A stretch of DNA of 64,000 nt from Planctomycetia bacterium (lineage in GTDB: Bacteria > Planctomycetota > Planctomycetia > Pirellulales > UBA1268): positions 1 to 64,000 of the forward strand of contig JAIOPD010000120.1 in assembly GCA_021414115.1 (NCBI GenBank). The letters run 5' to 3'. Positions within the stretch are counted from its first letter, which is position 1. Every line of letters begins with the position of its first letter. Under the pieces are notes generated by a model. It was not told the origin of the DNA. It worked only from the letters and a program-made list of their open reading frames with translations, and made no database searches. This document shows, one piece after another, positions 29,001 through 36,041 of the stretch. The position numbers and the translations under genes are program-made.

Positions 29001-29537
29001 CTGTCGGTGGCCGGAATGTTCGTGGTCCTGATGATTCTCTACCCGTCCGTGCGGATCGTCCTTCAGTTGCTCAACGCCTTGCCCACCGCCTTCATCGGCG
29101 GTGCCTTGGCGCTCGCGATCACCCGTCAGCCGCTCTCCGTGGCCAGCCTCGTGGGGTTCATCTCGCTCGGCGGCATCGCCGTGCGCAACGGCATCCTGCT
29201 CGTGACGCACTATTTCCACCTCATGCAGGACGAGGGCGAGGAGTTTTCACAGCAGATGGTGCTGCGGGGCAGCCTCGAGCGACTCGCCCCGGTCCTGATG
29301 ACGGCCCTGACGGCCGGCATCGGGCTCGTGCCGCTCGTCATTGGCGGCCAGGAGCCGGGACGCGAGATTCTCTATCCCGTCGCCACCGTGATTCTCGGCG
29401 GCCTCGTGACCTCGACCTTCTGCGAGTTCCTGATTCATCCGGGCCTGTTCTGGCGGTTCAGTGGCCGGGATGCGGTGCGGCTCGCCCGAGCACACGGCGA
29501 CGACGAAGAGAACCTCGACACCGACGACGATCGATGA
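26070..29537 (+). CDS. Heavy-metal-type RND efflux permease (CusA/CzcA-like)
   Basis: This 1155-residue inner-membrane proton-driven pump has the family start MLNAVIRFALRYRLLVVVASLVL...PIDVFPDLDRPRVVIITECPG, with 12 predicted helices in two halves. The fourth helix carries GGIAVAMGELVDDAIVDVENIF, the acidic relay region equivalent to CzcA DFGxxVDGAV. An insertion of about 80 residues in the first periplasmic porter loop (GMYRQQGPGGGD...DYDVVFPTK) is unusual. A Zn, Co, Cd, Ni, Cu or Ag substrate is likely given the His-rich neighbours but unproven. It follows the adaptor by about 130 bases. Confidence 0.87.
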   Translation: MLNAVIRFALRYRLLVVVASLVLLFYGSYLATLMPIDVFPDLDRPRVVIITECPGLAAEEVETLVTQPIEIALLGANGVEAVRSQSTAGLDVIYVEFNWDVDVRAARQTVQERLTTVAGILPEGIRPQMTPTASIMGQIVIAGMYRQQGPGGGDLAVIPGTPYLAELSSAGGEPAVHAWKVIDRHRPATWERVSVEHTRWITPAGAPDDNGQAESPRAATLTVAGRDYDVVFPTKLQQSMNLRTTADWVVRPRLLKIHGVAEVFIQGGDRKQYQILADPAAMLEYGVSLQMVEQALRDSNINSSGGFAVQGEQERPIRVLGRLGPDAARVLEDLRKVPVAVHPKRTVLLGQVADVVEGPQFKRGDGAVNGVPGVVFTIAKQPHVDTRTLTDRITEALREVEAALPADVVVNSELFRLKNFIDRGIFNVGEALVIGAVLVLIVLFLFLMNVRTTFITLTAIPLSLVITTLVFRIAGMLTGTHLSINVMTLGGIAVAMGELVDDAIVDVENIFRRLKENNALPEPRPALRVVYDASREIRSAIVFGTAVVILVFLPLFALSGVEGRLFAPLGVAYIVSILASLLVSLTVTPVLSYYLLPQSPATHHDQDGLLLRILKTLTTPLIRFSMAVPGLLLVATWLGVAFAGWELSRLGRDFLPPFDEGSVQVNVTLPPGSSLDASSRVSSLIDAKLRALQKTDDRPDGEIVHFVRRTGRAEMDEHASPVNAGEYILSINSYCGRHRDEIIKDLLAELSSEVPGVAIEVEQPLAHLISHMVSGVYAQIAIKVHGDDLDILIEAADRIKWAIQSVPGVTPPVIEPIQQAEELHIRLRPDDLAFHGVTREHVARILQTALQGEVVSQVLEGQRRFDLLVRLEEGYRTDYANLGRLRIDLPDDRGQIELRELADIGEGTSPNAVNRENARRRIVVRCNTQDRDLSSAVAEIQARMRDRVELPEGYFIEYGGQFESQQRATTLIVVLAALSVAGMFVVLMILYPSVRIVLQLLNALPTAFIGGALALAITRQPLSVASLVGFISLGGIAVRNGILLVTHYFHLMQDEGEEFSQQMVLRGSLERLAPVLMTALTAGIGLVPLVIGGQEPGREILYPVATVILGGLVTSTFCEFLIHPGLFWRFSGRDAVRLARAHGDDEENLDTDDDR

Positions 29538-29593
29538 ATGGCGGCCCCGTCGCGTGACGGGGCCGGACATGACCTGGAGTAGGAGACGAAATC

Positions 29594-30127
29594 ATGAATC
29601 GACAGAACACTGTCTCGGCCGCGGTGGTCATCACCTCGATGATCTGCGGAGCGGGATGCACGCAGGCCCCGACGCCACCCAAGTCTGCCGCCAAGGCGGC
29701 GGCAGCCAGGCCCGACGATCACGGGCACTCCCACGACGACGGCGACCACCACGGCCACGGCGCCGGTCCGCATGACGGCACGCTCGCCGACTGGGGAGGC
29801 GGGAAATACCATGTCGAGTTCACGGTCGACCACGACAAGAAGGAAGCCGTCATCTACGTGCTCGGCAGCGACGAGAAGACTGCGGCTCCGGTGAAGACGG
29901 CCGACGGGAAACTCCTGCTGACGATCCGTGAGCCTGCATTCCAGGTCGAACTGGCGGCTCGTCCGCTCAACGGTGAAGCCGAGGGCATGTCGTCGTGTTA
30001 CGGCGGCACGCACGAAAGCCTCGGCATCGTCAGGGAGTTTGCCGGCACGATCAGCGGCGAGGTGGACGGCACGCCGTTCGCCGGTGAGTTCACGGAACAG
30101 CCGCACGGCGACCACGACCACAAATAA
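29594..30127 (+). CDS. His-rich lipoprotein of the efflux cluster
   Basis: This 177-residue lipoprotein begins MNRQNTVSAAVVITSMICGAGCTQAP, with lipobox CGAGC. A short histidine-rich linker (DDHGHSHDDGDHHGHGAGPHDG) precedes a beta-rich domain of about 115 residues (GGKYHVEFTVDHDKKEAVIYVLGSD, FAGTISGEVDGTPFAGEFTEQ) and a HGDHDHK tail. It lies 57 bases after the permease and is preceded by TAGGAGACG, so it is likely in the same transcript. It probably captures metal in the periplasm for the RND pump. The beta domain resembles small domains often found beside such pumps in Planctomycetes; no activity is known to me. Confidence 0.7.
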   Translation: MNRQNTVSAAVVITSMICGAGCTQAPTPPKSAAKAAAARPDDHGHSHDDGDHHGHGAGPHDGTLADWGGGKYHVEFTVDHDKKEAVIYVLGSDEKTAAPVKTADGKLLLTIREPAFQVELAARPLNGEAEGMSSCYGGTHESLGIVREFAGTISGEVDGTPFAGEFTEQPHGDHDHK

Positions 30128-30216
30128 TCCCCTTCCCTTTGACGCATGCCACTGCCCTCGTCGCAGACGCACGCGGGCAGTGGCGGTGCCGTTGCCCAAT
30201 CCTGGAGGTGTATGCC

Positions 30217-30549
30217 GTGACTTCTCTGCTCTTGCGGACGATCATCGCTGCGGCCGTCATCGCGGCGGCTACGGAGTTCGGCCGTCGGTCACCCCGTCTC
30301 GGAGGATTCATTCTGTCGCTACCGCTCGTCAGCATGCTGGCCATGCTGATGGCGTGGTTTCGCGACCATGACATCGTGGCGATCTCCCGCTTTGCACGCG
30401 AGACGCTTGTGTTCGTCGTGTGCGGGCTACCCTTTTTCGTGCCGCTGGCCTTCGCCCAACAGCTTGGCTTGGGGTTTTGGGCGGCGATGGGGGCCGGAAC
30501 GGTCCTCGCGGCGGCGACGACCGCTGTTGGACTTTTCATCTTGGGGTAA
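30217..30549 (+). CDS. DUF3147-like small membrane protein
   Basis: This 110-residue protein has four predicted helices and starts at GTG (VTSLLLRTIIAAAVIAAATEF). The start is supported by CTGGAGGTG 8 bases upstream; the track ORF begins in non-coding DNA. The family-like pattern GRRSPRLGGFILSLPLVSMLAMLMAWFRDHD and the C-terminal glycine-rich helices match DUF3147. Function is unknown. It closes the efflux gene cluster and sits immediately left of the mobile-element boundary. Confidence 0.75.
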   Translation: MTSLLLRTIIAAAVIAAATEFGRRSPRLGGFILSLPLVSMLAMLMAWFRDHDIVAISRFARETLVFVVCGLPFFVPLAFAQQLGLGFWAAMGAGTVLAAATTAVGLFILG

Positions 30550-30627
30550 AGGTCCATCCGGGATGTTCATGGGTTCCAGGTGGCCGACGCCCTCGAGCCA
30601 CTCTTCCGCCCCGACATCCCCGGTCCC

Positions 30628-30745
30628 TCAGATCCGCGACCTGTTGAACGCCCGCAGGCCAGCGATCAGGACGATTGCACCGACCGTCGCCGTCACGAGG
30701 CTGCTGACGAGGCTGCTGACGAGGCCGGCTGCCGAGAAGCCGACA
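30628..30745 (-). pseudogene. C-terminal remnant of a GlsB/YeaQ/YmgE-type membrane protein gene
   Basis: Read leftward, this stretch encodes GFSAAGLVSSLVSSLVTATVGAIVLIAGLRAFNRSRI then stop. It resembles the last helix and basic tail of transglycosylase-associated (GlsB/YeaQ) proteins. Upstream of this the frame turns into non-family sequence beside the recombinase gene, so only about 35 codons survive. A 12-base direct duplication (GAGGCTGCTGAC twice) adds a VSSL repeat. It may mark where the recombinase-bearing element entered. The N-terminal part is not seen in the window. Confidence 0.45.
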
Positions 30746-30915
30746 TGGGCACGAGTCCCCAGGGAACGGACCCCCGACAGGGATCGAACAAACGCAGTCT
30801 CACCCGGAGAAAACCTGAAAAGGGGAAGTCACCCGGCGCAAATTCCGGCACCACCAAACGGAGCCGCCGCGGGGCTGCCAAGAAGGCCAATGGCCAGAAC
30901 GGAGGTGCGAAATGA
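30745..30915 (+). CDS. Possible small basic protein preceding the recombinase
   Basis: This 56-residue frame reads MGTSPQGTDPRQGSNKRSLTRRKPEKGKSPG and ends RRGAAKKANGQNGGAK. It overlaps the recombinase start as ATGA and is rich in Lys, Arg and Gly, so it could be DNA-binding. No clear ribosome site is visible, and it partly overlaps the GlsB-like remnant on the other strand. It could be just the leader of the recombinase mRNA. Confidence 0.3.
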   Translation: MGTSPQGTDPRQGSNKRSLTRRKPEKGKSPGANSGTTKRSRRGAAKKANGQNGGAK

Positions 30916-32921
30916 TGCACCTCCGCCAACCCATCCAATTGCCGAAGGGCCGCGAGCTTCGCGTCCTCATCCACGCCCGGTTCTCCACCGAGGAGCAGCG
31001 GCAGTCGAGCATCGACGATCAGGTCGCCGCCTGCCGGACGTTCCTCGAGACCAACCTGCCAAAGGGCACCAAGCCCGCACAGGTGGCGGTCGAGGTCATC
31101 AAGGAGCCCGAGGTCAGCGGTGAGATCGCCGACCGCCCGGGCATCAATCAGGTCTGGGCTGGCATCGAGGCCAAGCGGTGGGATCTGATCATCGCCGAGG
31201 AGTCGAGCCGCCTCTACCGCCACCACACGAAGGCGGGCGAACTCTTCGAGTCGGCGGTCGATGCCGGCGTGCGGGTGATCTGCCCGTCGGACTACATCGA
31301 CACGGCCGACGACGACTGGCCTGACCGGCTGCACATGTGCCAGATGCAGCACGCCCGGTCGAACTTCTATACCCGGCAGCGGATCAAGCGGGCCCATGAC
31401 GGCCTCTGGGCCCGCGGCGCCGCCGTGGGCAATACGGTCATCGGGTACAAACGCCGGTGCACGGTGCCGGCGACGGAGAGCGAGCCCGCCAATGGTCCGT
31501 TCTACGACGAGATCGATCCGGAGAAGGCGGCGGTGATCCGTGAGGTCTTTGAGCGGATCGCGGGTGGCGAGAGGGCGGCGGAGGTGGCCGAGTGGTTGGA
31601 CTCCATCAAGTTTGCCAAGGCTAAGTGGTCACGGCAGGCCAAGTGGACCAACTACAACGTCACCTCGATCATCCGCCGAACGATCTATCGTGGCTTCGAA
31701 ACCTACCGCAAGAAGGTGGCGAAGCGGAAGCTCAGGACGGGCAAGTCGGAGTTCGTCTGGAACGACACGGACAAGATCCAAACGCGGGAGAGCCCGCACC
31801 TACGGATCGTGTCGGACCATCTCTGGTACAAGGCGAATGAGGTCGTCGACTCCAGGCGGATCAAGTTCCAAGCCGTCCGTGGAGCTGGGCATCCACTCTT
31901 CGGCACGGCACGCAATCGTCGGGGGCTCCTTTCCGGCGTCTTCGTTTGCGGCACCTGCGGTGCAACGATGTACTCGACCGGCAAGACGGAAGGCACGTTC
32001 CGCTGCGCGGCTGCATCGCAGGGAAAATGCTGGTACCGCGGCTACTGCATGCGGGAGCGGGTTTTCCCAGCCGTGCTTGGGGCGGTGGTCGACGCGGTTC
32101 TATCGCTCGACGGCGTCCGCGACGCGGTGCTCGCCCGCGTGCAGGAATTACACGCGAAGGGCGGGTCGGTGGCCGCCGAGCTCAAGAAGCTCGATAAGGA
32201 CGAGAAGAAGCTCGTCGCCGCGATCGAGCGGCTGTCGGCGGCGGTCGAGAGCGGCGACGGGACCTTGGCCTCGCTCACGTCCCGGCTTGCCGAGCGGGAG
32301 CGAGACCTTGCAATCGTGCGGTCCCGCCGGCGGGAAGTGGAGGAGCAGGCGGGCCGCAAGGAGAAGCTTCCTTCGGCGGCGAAGCTCCTCGAGCACCTCG
32401 AGGCCGTGAAGCTTCAACTGCTCGGCCACGAGGCCCGGGCGGCGGTGATCCTGCGGCAGCTTCTCGTCGGGCCGATTCGCGTGATCCCGTACATGCGGAT
32501 CGACGGCAAGCGGGTGGTGCCGCGGTTGGAGTTCACCATCAACCTCGTGTCGGCTCTGCCGTCGGCTGTTGCGGGCCCGCTCCGCCAGGGCGATTCGAGC
32601 GCGGACGAGCAGCCGTTGATGCTGAAGCGGACGTTCCTCATCAATGCCTTCCACGAGCCAGACCTGGTGCGGCACGCCAGGCTGATCGTGGAGCGGCGGT
32701 TGCAGGGGAAGACCTACAAAGCGATCGCCGAGGAGGTTGGCCTCACGAAGTACCACATGGAAAACTGCGCCCGGATCACGAAGTTGATGGAGGAAGCGGG
32801 GCTTCCCGAGCCGTACCGCCGGTTGACGGAGAAGCCCGACCATGTGCCGCAGTGGTGCAGCAAGCACTGGCTGAAGGCGGGCGAACGCAAGGGCGGCGGC
32901 AAACGCCGCCGGGCGTCATGA
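30912..32921 (+). CDS. Large serine recombinase
   Basis: This 669-residue site-specific recombinase has an N-terminal resolvase domain (LRVLIHARFSTEEQRQSSIDDQ, nucleophile Ser about 25; ESSRLYR with the conserved Arg), a recombinase domain (IDPEKAAVIREVFERIAGGERAAEVAEWL), a zinc-ribbon (CGTCGATMYSTGKTEGTFRCAAASQGKC), a long coiled coil (about 390-500) and a C-terminal HTH-like tail. It should catalyse integration and excision of a mobile element. GGAGGT lies 7 bases before the start. The usual Tyr of YxRxS is His (IHARFS). Its last codons are duplicated about 670 bases downstream. Confidence 0.93.
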   Translation: MMHLRQPIQLPKGRELRVLIHARFSTEEQRQSSIDDQVAACRTFLETNLPKGTKPAQVAVEVIKEPEVSGEIADRPGINQVWAGIEAKRWDLIIAEESSRLYRHHTKAGELFESAVDAGVRVICPSDYIDTADDDWPDRLHMCQMQHARSNFYTRQRIKRAHDGLWARGAAVGNTVIGYKRRCTVPATESEPANGPFYDEIDPEKAAVIREVFERIAGGERAAEVAEWLDSIKFAKAKWSRQAKWTNYNVTSIIRRTIYRGFETYRKKVAKRKLRTGKSEFVWNDTDKIQTRESPHLRIVSDHLWYKANEVVDSRRIKFQAVRGAGHPLFGTARNRRGLLSGVFVCGTCGATMYSTGKTEGTFRCAAASQGKCWYRGYCMRERVFPAVLGAVVDAVLSLDGVRDAVLARVQELHAKGGSVAAELKKLDKDEKKLVAAIERLSAAVESGDGTLASLTSRLAERERDLAIVRSRRREVEEQAGRKEKLPSAAKLLEHLEAVKLQLLGHEARAAVILRQLLVGPIRVIPYMRIDGKRVVPRLEFTINLVSALPSAVAGPLRQGDSSADEQPLMLKRTFLINAFHEPDLVRHARLIVERRLQGKTYKAIAEEVGLTKYHMENCARITKLMEEAGLPEPYRRLTEKPDHVPQWCSKHWLKAGERKGGGKRRRAS

Positions 32922-32923
32922 CG

Positions 32924-33118
32924 TCAGGAGGTCGGAGGAACAGTCGTTGATTGCGGCTTTGCCTTCGGTCGCCAGATCTCGCGTCCGGAGGCGGCTTGCC
33001 GCTTTTTGGCGTCCTCGAGAATCGCCGAGAGATCGCCACCAAACTTTTCTGCGATGCGGCGTCGTGTCTGGTGAATGTCCTCGATGGTCGTATCGCGATC
33101 AGGGACTGTCTGTGTCAT
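32924..33118 (-). CDS. Antitoxin-like small protein paired with the PIN toxin
   Basis: This 64-residue protein reads MTQTVPDRDTTIEDIHQTRRRIAEKFGGDLSAILEDAKKRQAASGREIW. It resembles small antitoxins encoded directly downstream of VapC-like PIN toxins (RRIRxxxAxxxxxDLxAI...KxxxxSGR). It overlaps the toxin gene end by 20 bases, and its own stop lies 3 bases from the convergent recombinase stop. It would bind and neutralise the PIN protein. The family assignment is from pattern memory, not a search. Confidence 0.6.
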   Translation of the reverse strand: MTQTVPDRDTTIEDIHQTRRRIAEKFGGDLSAILEDAKKRQAASGREIWRPKAKPQSTTVPPTS

Positions 33119-33518
33119 CGGTCAACAGCTCCTCGGGAGTACAGATGATCGGCCTCGGGAGCCCGCAACCGTCGAGCACGTCAAAGACGCTGGGAAGGAT
33201 TCGTGCATTGGCTATGTGGGAGCAATTCCACGTTAGAAGATAGTCTACTCGGTGATGGGCCACCATCGCGATATGCAACGCATCGACACTCGCAGATGGC
33301 GGCAAGATCGCCTTCCGCAGAATCTCTTCGGCGATCGTCAGGATTCCATTCTCGACGGGTAGAAGTGGCAGGCCCGCGAGCGCTTCCAGCCGGCTCGCGG
33401 CCACATCGGGGTCACCGTCAGCTGCTTCGTCGAGAACGTACTGCGACGTCACCAGTTCATAGTTGGGCCGCTCGGTCTCCCACCATTTGCGCGTCAGCAG
33501 TTGGCGGGCTGCGGCCAC
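33099..33518 (-). pseudogene. VapC-like PIN-domain toxin, N-terminally truncated
   Basis: The surviving 139 codons match the body of a PIN-domain RNase toxin: ELVTSQYVLDEAADGDPDVAASRLEALAGLPLLPV, PPSASVDALHIAMVAHHRVDYLLTWNCSHIANA and RPIICTPEELL. The acidic residues of the middle and C-terminal motifs are present. The family usually starts about 20 residues earlier with a (D/E)TS-type motif that gives the first catalytic acid. Here the frame upstream reads FAPALAVAGLQSGLTAVV and reaches a stop, with no such motif. The break coincides with the duplicated recombinase 3' end, so the toxin is probably inactive. GTG is the first usable start. Confidence 0.65.
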
Positions 33519-33528
33519 GACCGCAGTA

Positions 33529-33588
33529 AGCCCCGACTGAAGGCCGGCGACCGCAAGAGCGGGGGCAAACGCCGCCGGGCGTCATAGC
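33529..33588 (+). repeat. Diverged second copy of the recombinase 3' end
   Basis: CTGAAGGCCGGCGACCGCAA and what follows nearly repeats the last 49 bases of the recombinase gene. The two encode RLKAGDRKSGGKRRRAS* here and WLKAGERKGGGKRRRAS* there. Differences are mostly synonymous or conservative, so this is a relic of another, related recombinase gene rather than a recent duplication. Confidence 0.75.
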
Positions 33589-33614
33589 CCAGTTGGCTCT
33601 TTGATGTTCGTCAC

Positions 33615-33648
33615 GGCAGGGGCGGTGCCTTCGGGTGCCGCCCCTGCC
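33615..33648 (+). terminator. UUCG-loop hairpin terminator-like repeat, copy 1
   Basis: GGCAGGGGCGGTGCC, TTCG and GGTGCCGCCCCTGCC form a 15-bp stem with two G:U pairs and a stable UUCG tetraloop, directly after the recombinase 3' relic. The following TCTTCCC is only weakly U-rich. A second copy lies at 34663-34696, and both are preceded by a similar CGCCG(G/C)CGGGCGTC...GGCTCTTT segment. Confidence 0.7.
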
Positions 33649-33749
33649 TCTTCCCAGGGGGCGACGCACGGCGTGACCTACCGGATGCGTCCTCGCGGCA
33701 AGTAGATTGCCACTGCTTCGCGCATCGCTCCCGCCAGGACCCTCACGCC

Positions 33750-34094
33750 ATGCCCGTCATGCTCCAGACGACCCTCCTGCTGATCTGCTCGAACGTGTTC
33801 ATGACGTTCGCGTGGTACGCCCACCTCAAGGACATGAGCGGCAGGCCGTGGTTCATCGCGGCCTTGGTGAGCTGGGGCGTCGCGCTCGCCGAGTACCTTC
33901 TGCAGGTGCCTGCGAACCGGATCGGCTACACGACGATGAACCTCGGGCAGCTGAAGATCCTGCAGGAGGTGATCGCGCTCTCCGTGTTCGTGCCGTTCGC
34001 GGTGCTCTACATGAAGCAGCCGCTGAAGCTCAACTACCTGTGGGCGGCTCTGTGTATCTGCGGGGCCGTCTACTTCGTGTTTCGGGAGTCGTGA
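33750..34094 (+). CDS. DUF486-family small membrane protein
   Basis: This 114-residue protein has four predicted helices. The start MPVMLQTTLLLICSNVFMTFAWYAHLKDM, the middle GVALAEYLLQVPANRIGY and LGQLKILQEVIALSVFVPFAVLYMKQPLKLNY and the end YLWAALCICGAVYFVFRE match the DUF486 (DMT-like half-transporter) family. It probably acts as a dimeric small-molecule transporter of unknown substrate. It converges on the Cys-rich protein gene. Confidence 0.87.
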   Translation: MPVMLQTTLLLICSNVFMTFAWYAHLKDMSGRPWFIAALVSWGVALAEYLLQVPANRIGYTTMNLGQLKILQEVIALSVFVPFAVLYMKQPLKLNYLWAALCICGAVYFVFRES

Positions 34095-34115
34095 GGTTCA
34101 CCCGCCCGACGCTGC

Positions 34116-34520
34116 TCAACGCCGCATCGCCCGGCAGGCGTCGTGGCACTTCTTGCAGGCCGCAGCGCACGCCTTGCAGCAGGGCTCGTCGCCGCACTTC
34201 GTGCATTCGTCGGCGCACTGTTCGCACGCCTCCTCGCAGACCTCGCACATCTCCTCGGCCATCGCGGAGTCGTACTCCAGGAGCGCGACGCACGTCCGGC
34301 AGGTCTCGATGCAGGTCAGACATGTTTTCTCGCAGCCCGGGCAGTCGCAGCCCAGGACGCATTCGCGGCAGGCACGCAGGCACTCGTTGCAGGCCTTGAT
34401 GCACGCATCCTTGGCGGCGGCATCAGCGTGCGGGGCGTCCGCGGCGTAGGTGGCGGCCGGCAGCGTCACTGCGGCGGCGAGAACGAAACGCATCATGAGC
34501 GGGGTGGTCGGCGACAGCAT
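34116..34520 (-). CDS. Cys-rich four-helix protein, copper-storage-like (DUF326-like)
   Basis: This 134-residue exported protein starts at MLSPTTPLMMRFVLAAAVTLPAATYAAD, a signal peptide; AAGGG precedes it. The mature part has more than 20 Cys spaced along amphipathic helices (CIKACNECLRACRECVLGC, CLTCIETCRTCVALLEY, MCEVCEEACEQCADECTKC, CCKACAAACKKCHDACR). This is the pattern of DUF326 / Csp copper-storage proteins, which line a helix bundle with Cys thiolates and bind many Cu(I). Export implies periplasmic copper buffering. No copper regulator or ATPase is adjacent. Confidence 0.8.
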   Translation of the reverse strand: MLSPTTPLMMRFVLAAAVTLPAATYAADAPHADAAAKDACIKACNECLRACRECVLGCDCPGCEKTCLTCIETCRTCVALLEYDSAMAEEMCEVCEEACEQCADECTKCGDEPCCKACAAACKKCHDACRAMRR

Positions 34521-34662
34521 GGGTCGGCCCTTTTCAACGAGGGTTAGGTAAGGCGGAACCGGTCGCCGGAACTCTACGCAACCCCGATGCGGGCCGGCCA
34601 ACGACCTAGCGGGGTCTCGCCGGCGGGCGTCGCAGCCCCGTTCGGCTCTTTTTTTCTCTCAC

Positions 34663-34707
34663 GGCAGGGGCGGTGCCTTCGGGTGCCGCCCCTGCCTTCT
34701 TTTTTTT
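34663..34707 (+). terminator. UUCG-loop intrinsic terminator, copy 2
   Basis: This is the same 15-bp stem and UUCG loop as copy 1, here followed by CTTCTTTTTTTT, making it a strong intrinsic terminator on the plus strand. The upstream segment CGCCGGCGGGCGTCGCAGCCCCGTTCGGCTC also resembles the one before copy 1. No rightward gene precedes it closely, so it may be a relic of a mobile-element end. Confidence 0.8.
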
Positions 34708-34721
34708 CACGGAAGGTTTCC

Positions 34722-34946
34722 ATGGTGAAAATCACCACATTCAACGACCGACCGTTGCGGCATGTTCGCTACATGCCGGACGGCTCGGTCATTCTGAAAC
34801 TCTACGAGCGGCAGTCGACTGGCCGTGCTCGCTATCTCCGCGTGTCGCTGGCCCAGTGGCTGGCCGGCCGCGGGAACTATCTCTTGGAAAGCCACGCCTC
34901 ACAGCGGGCTCAGGCCCGGCAACTCGCCCGCCGCCGCTGTGGATGA
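34722..34946 (+). CDS. Small hypothetical protein
   Basis: This is a 74-residue soluble, strongly basic protein (MVKITTFNDRPLRHVRYMPDGSVILKLYERQ...GRARYLRVSLAQWLAGRGNY). The chosen ATG has GGAAGG 6 bases upstream and lies directly after a strong terminator, so it would need its own promoter or read-through. The C-terminus is Arg-rich (QARQLARRRCG). I do not recognise the family; a nucleic-acid contact role is only suggested by charge. Confidence 0.5.
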   Translation: MVKITTFNDRPLRHVRYMPDGSVILKLYERQSTGRARYLRVSLAQWLAGRGNYLLESHASQRAQARQLARRRCG

Positions 34947-35128
34947 CGAAAACGCCGGGAAATTCGGCGGAGTAAGCAGCCGGGAAGAGGTGCGTTTCCC
35001 GAACGGGTAACTCGCTTATTCCCGGTTCCCTGCGCCGCTGGTTTTCCCGGGAGTGTCGCGGGGAAATGCCTGCCGAATCGGCCCGTCGTCCATGCCGTCC
35101 ATGGCCTCGGCTGGCGACCGGCCGCGGA

Positions 35129-35296
35129 TCAAAGTGGCAATCGCCCCAACAAGGCAAGAATCAGCAGGATGACCAGGATCAGGCCAAGCAGCCCGCCTCC
35201 CGCCCCGAGAACGGTGTTCCCGCTCCGGAAGCCGTAGCCACCGCCTAGCAGTGACAGGATCAAGATCACAACAAGGATCAGTACGATCGGACTCAC
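35129..35296 (-). CDS. DUF3309-like small membrane protein
   Basis: This 55-residue protein starts at GTG (VSPIVLILVVILILSLLGGGYGFRSGN...GGGLLGLILVILLILALLGRLPL) with a near-perfect AAAGGAGCG site 7 bases upstream. It has two hydrophobic helices joined by a Gly/Asn loop. Length and sequence match the small DUF3309 family of unknown role. The track ORF of 95 residues is too long. Confidence 0.75.
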   Translation of the reverse strand: MSPIVLILVVILILSLLGGGYGFRSGNTVLGAGGGLLGLILVILLILALLGRLPL

Positions 35297-35414
35297 AGTT
35301 CGCTCCTTTGCAAAGAAGAATAAAAACGCCTTTGTGGAGTCCTTGCCCAGAACGCTCGGAATGCTTTCCGGGCGCCGACGAGCAGAGCAGCGGTCTGTCC
35401 TCCCACCTGCGCTC

Positions 35415-35458
35415 ACACATGCCCTGTGCGATAGGTTCCTTTCGCACAGGGCATGTGT
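35415..35458. terminator. Perfect 17-bp hairpin between DUF3309 and fasciclin genes
   Basis: ACACATGCCCTGTGCGA and TCGCACAGGGCATGTGT pair perfectly over 17 bases around a 10-base loop. On the plus strand a short TT(T) run follows. It lies about 40 bases past the end of the leftward fasciclin gene and probably ends that transcript, or insulates it from the DUF3309 gene. Confidence 0.6.
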
Positions 35459-35498
35459 TTTGCGCTTCTGACGTCTCCCACTCCGCGATGGCGGAACG

Positions 35499-36041
35499 CT
35501 ACGGCAGGATTACCTTGTCGATGACGTGAATGACACCATTGATGGCGTGGATGTCCGAGTTCTGGACATGGGCCATCTCTTTGGCGGTGCCAATGTGCAC
35601 GCCTGTCAGCATGTTGTAGGTCACGTCGACCTTTGCTCCTCCGACGGTCTTGGCATCCTTGATCTTCTTCACATCAGCGATCAGAAGATCTTCTGGCACG
35701 ACGTGCATCAACAGCACCGCCTTCAACTTGTCCTTGTTTTCCGGCTTGAGCAGGTTCTCCAACGTCCCCGACGGCAGTTTCGCAAACGCCTCGTCGGAAG
35801 GGGCGAAGACCGTAAACGGTCCCTTTCCCTTGAGCGTTTCCGCGAGCCCTGCCGCTTCAAGAGCCTTCACAAGCGTCTTGAAGTGACCGGCCTCCACTGC
35901 AGTGGCAACGACGTCTTTCGTCGCTCCCTGGGCGCCGGCCGCCCGTTCGCTGCCGGGTTCCGCATACGCATTGGTCGCAGCCATGCTGACCCCAAGCAGT
36001 GCCACCGTCGCAAGGGCACTCGTCAAAATAAAACTCTTCAT
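35499..36041 (-). CDS. Secreted fasciclin-domain protein
   Basis: This 180-residue protein has a signal peptide ([27 protein letters not shown]) and one FAS1 domain. Its hallmarks are [52 protein letters not shown] and the final [23 protein letters not shown]1 proteins mediate adhesion or surface contacts. It stands alone, with GAGAGG before the start. It may be cargo in a stress and metal gene group. Confidence 0.93.
   Translation of the reverse strand: MKSFILTSALATVALLGVSMAATNAYAEPGSERAAGAQGATKDVVATAVEAGHFKTLVKALEAAGLAETLKGKGPFTVFAPSDEAFAKLPSGTLENLLKPENKDKLKAVLLMHVVPEDLLIADVKKIKDAKTVGGAKVDVTYNMLTGVHIGTAKEMAHVQNSDIHAINGVIHVIDKVILP

Noticed and set aside
30139-30216. Longer N-terminus of the DUF3147-like protein
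   Set aside because: The extension is hydrophilic and not family-like. The GTG at 30217 has a good ribosome site and starts directly with the first helix.
35016-35447. Leftward 143-residue ORF over the DUF3309-like gene
   Set aside because: It is a different frame from the small gene that has an AAAGGAG site and membrane helices. It also includes the hairpin sequence.
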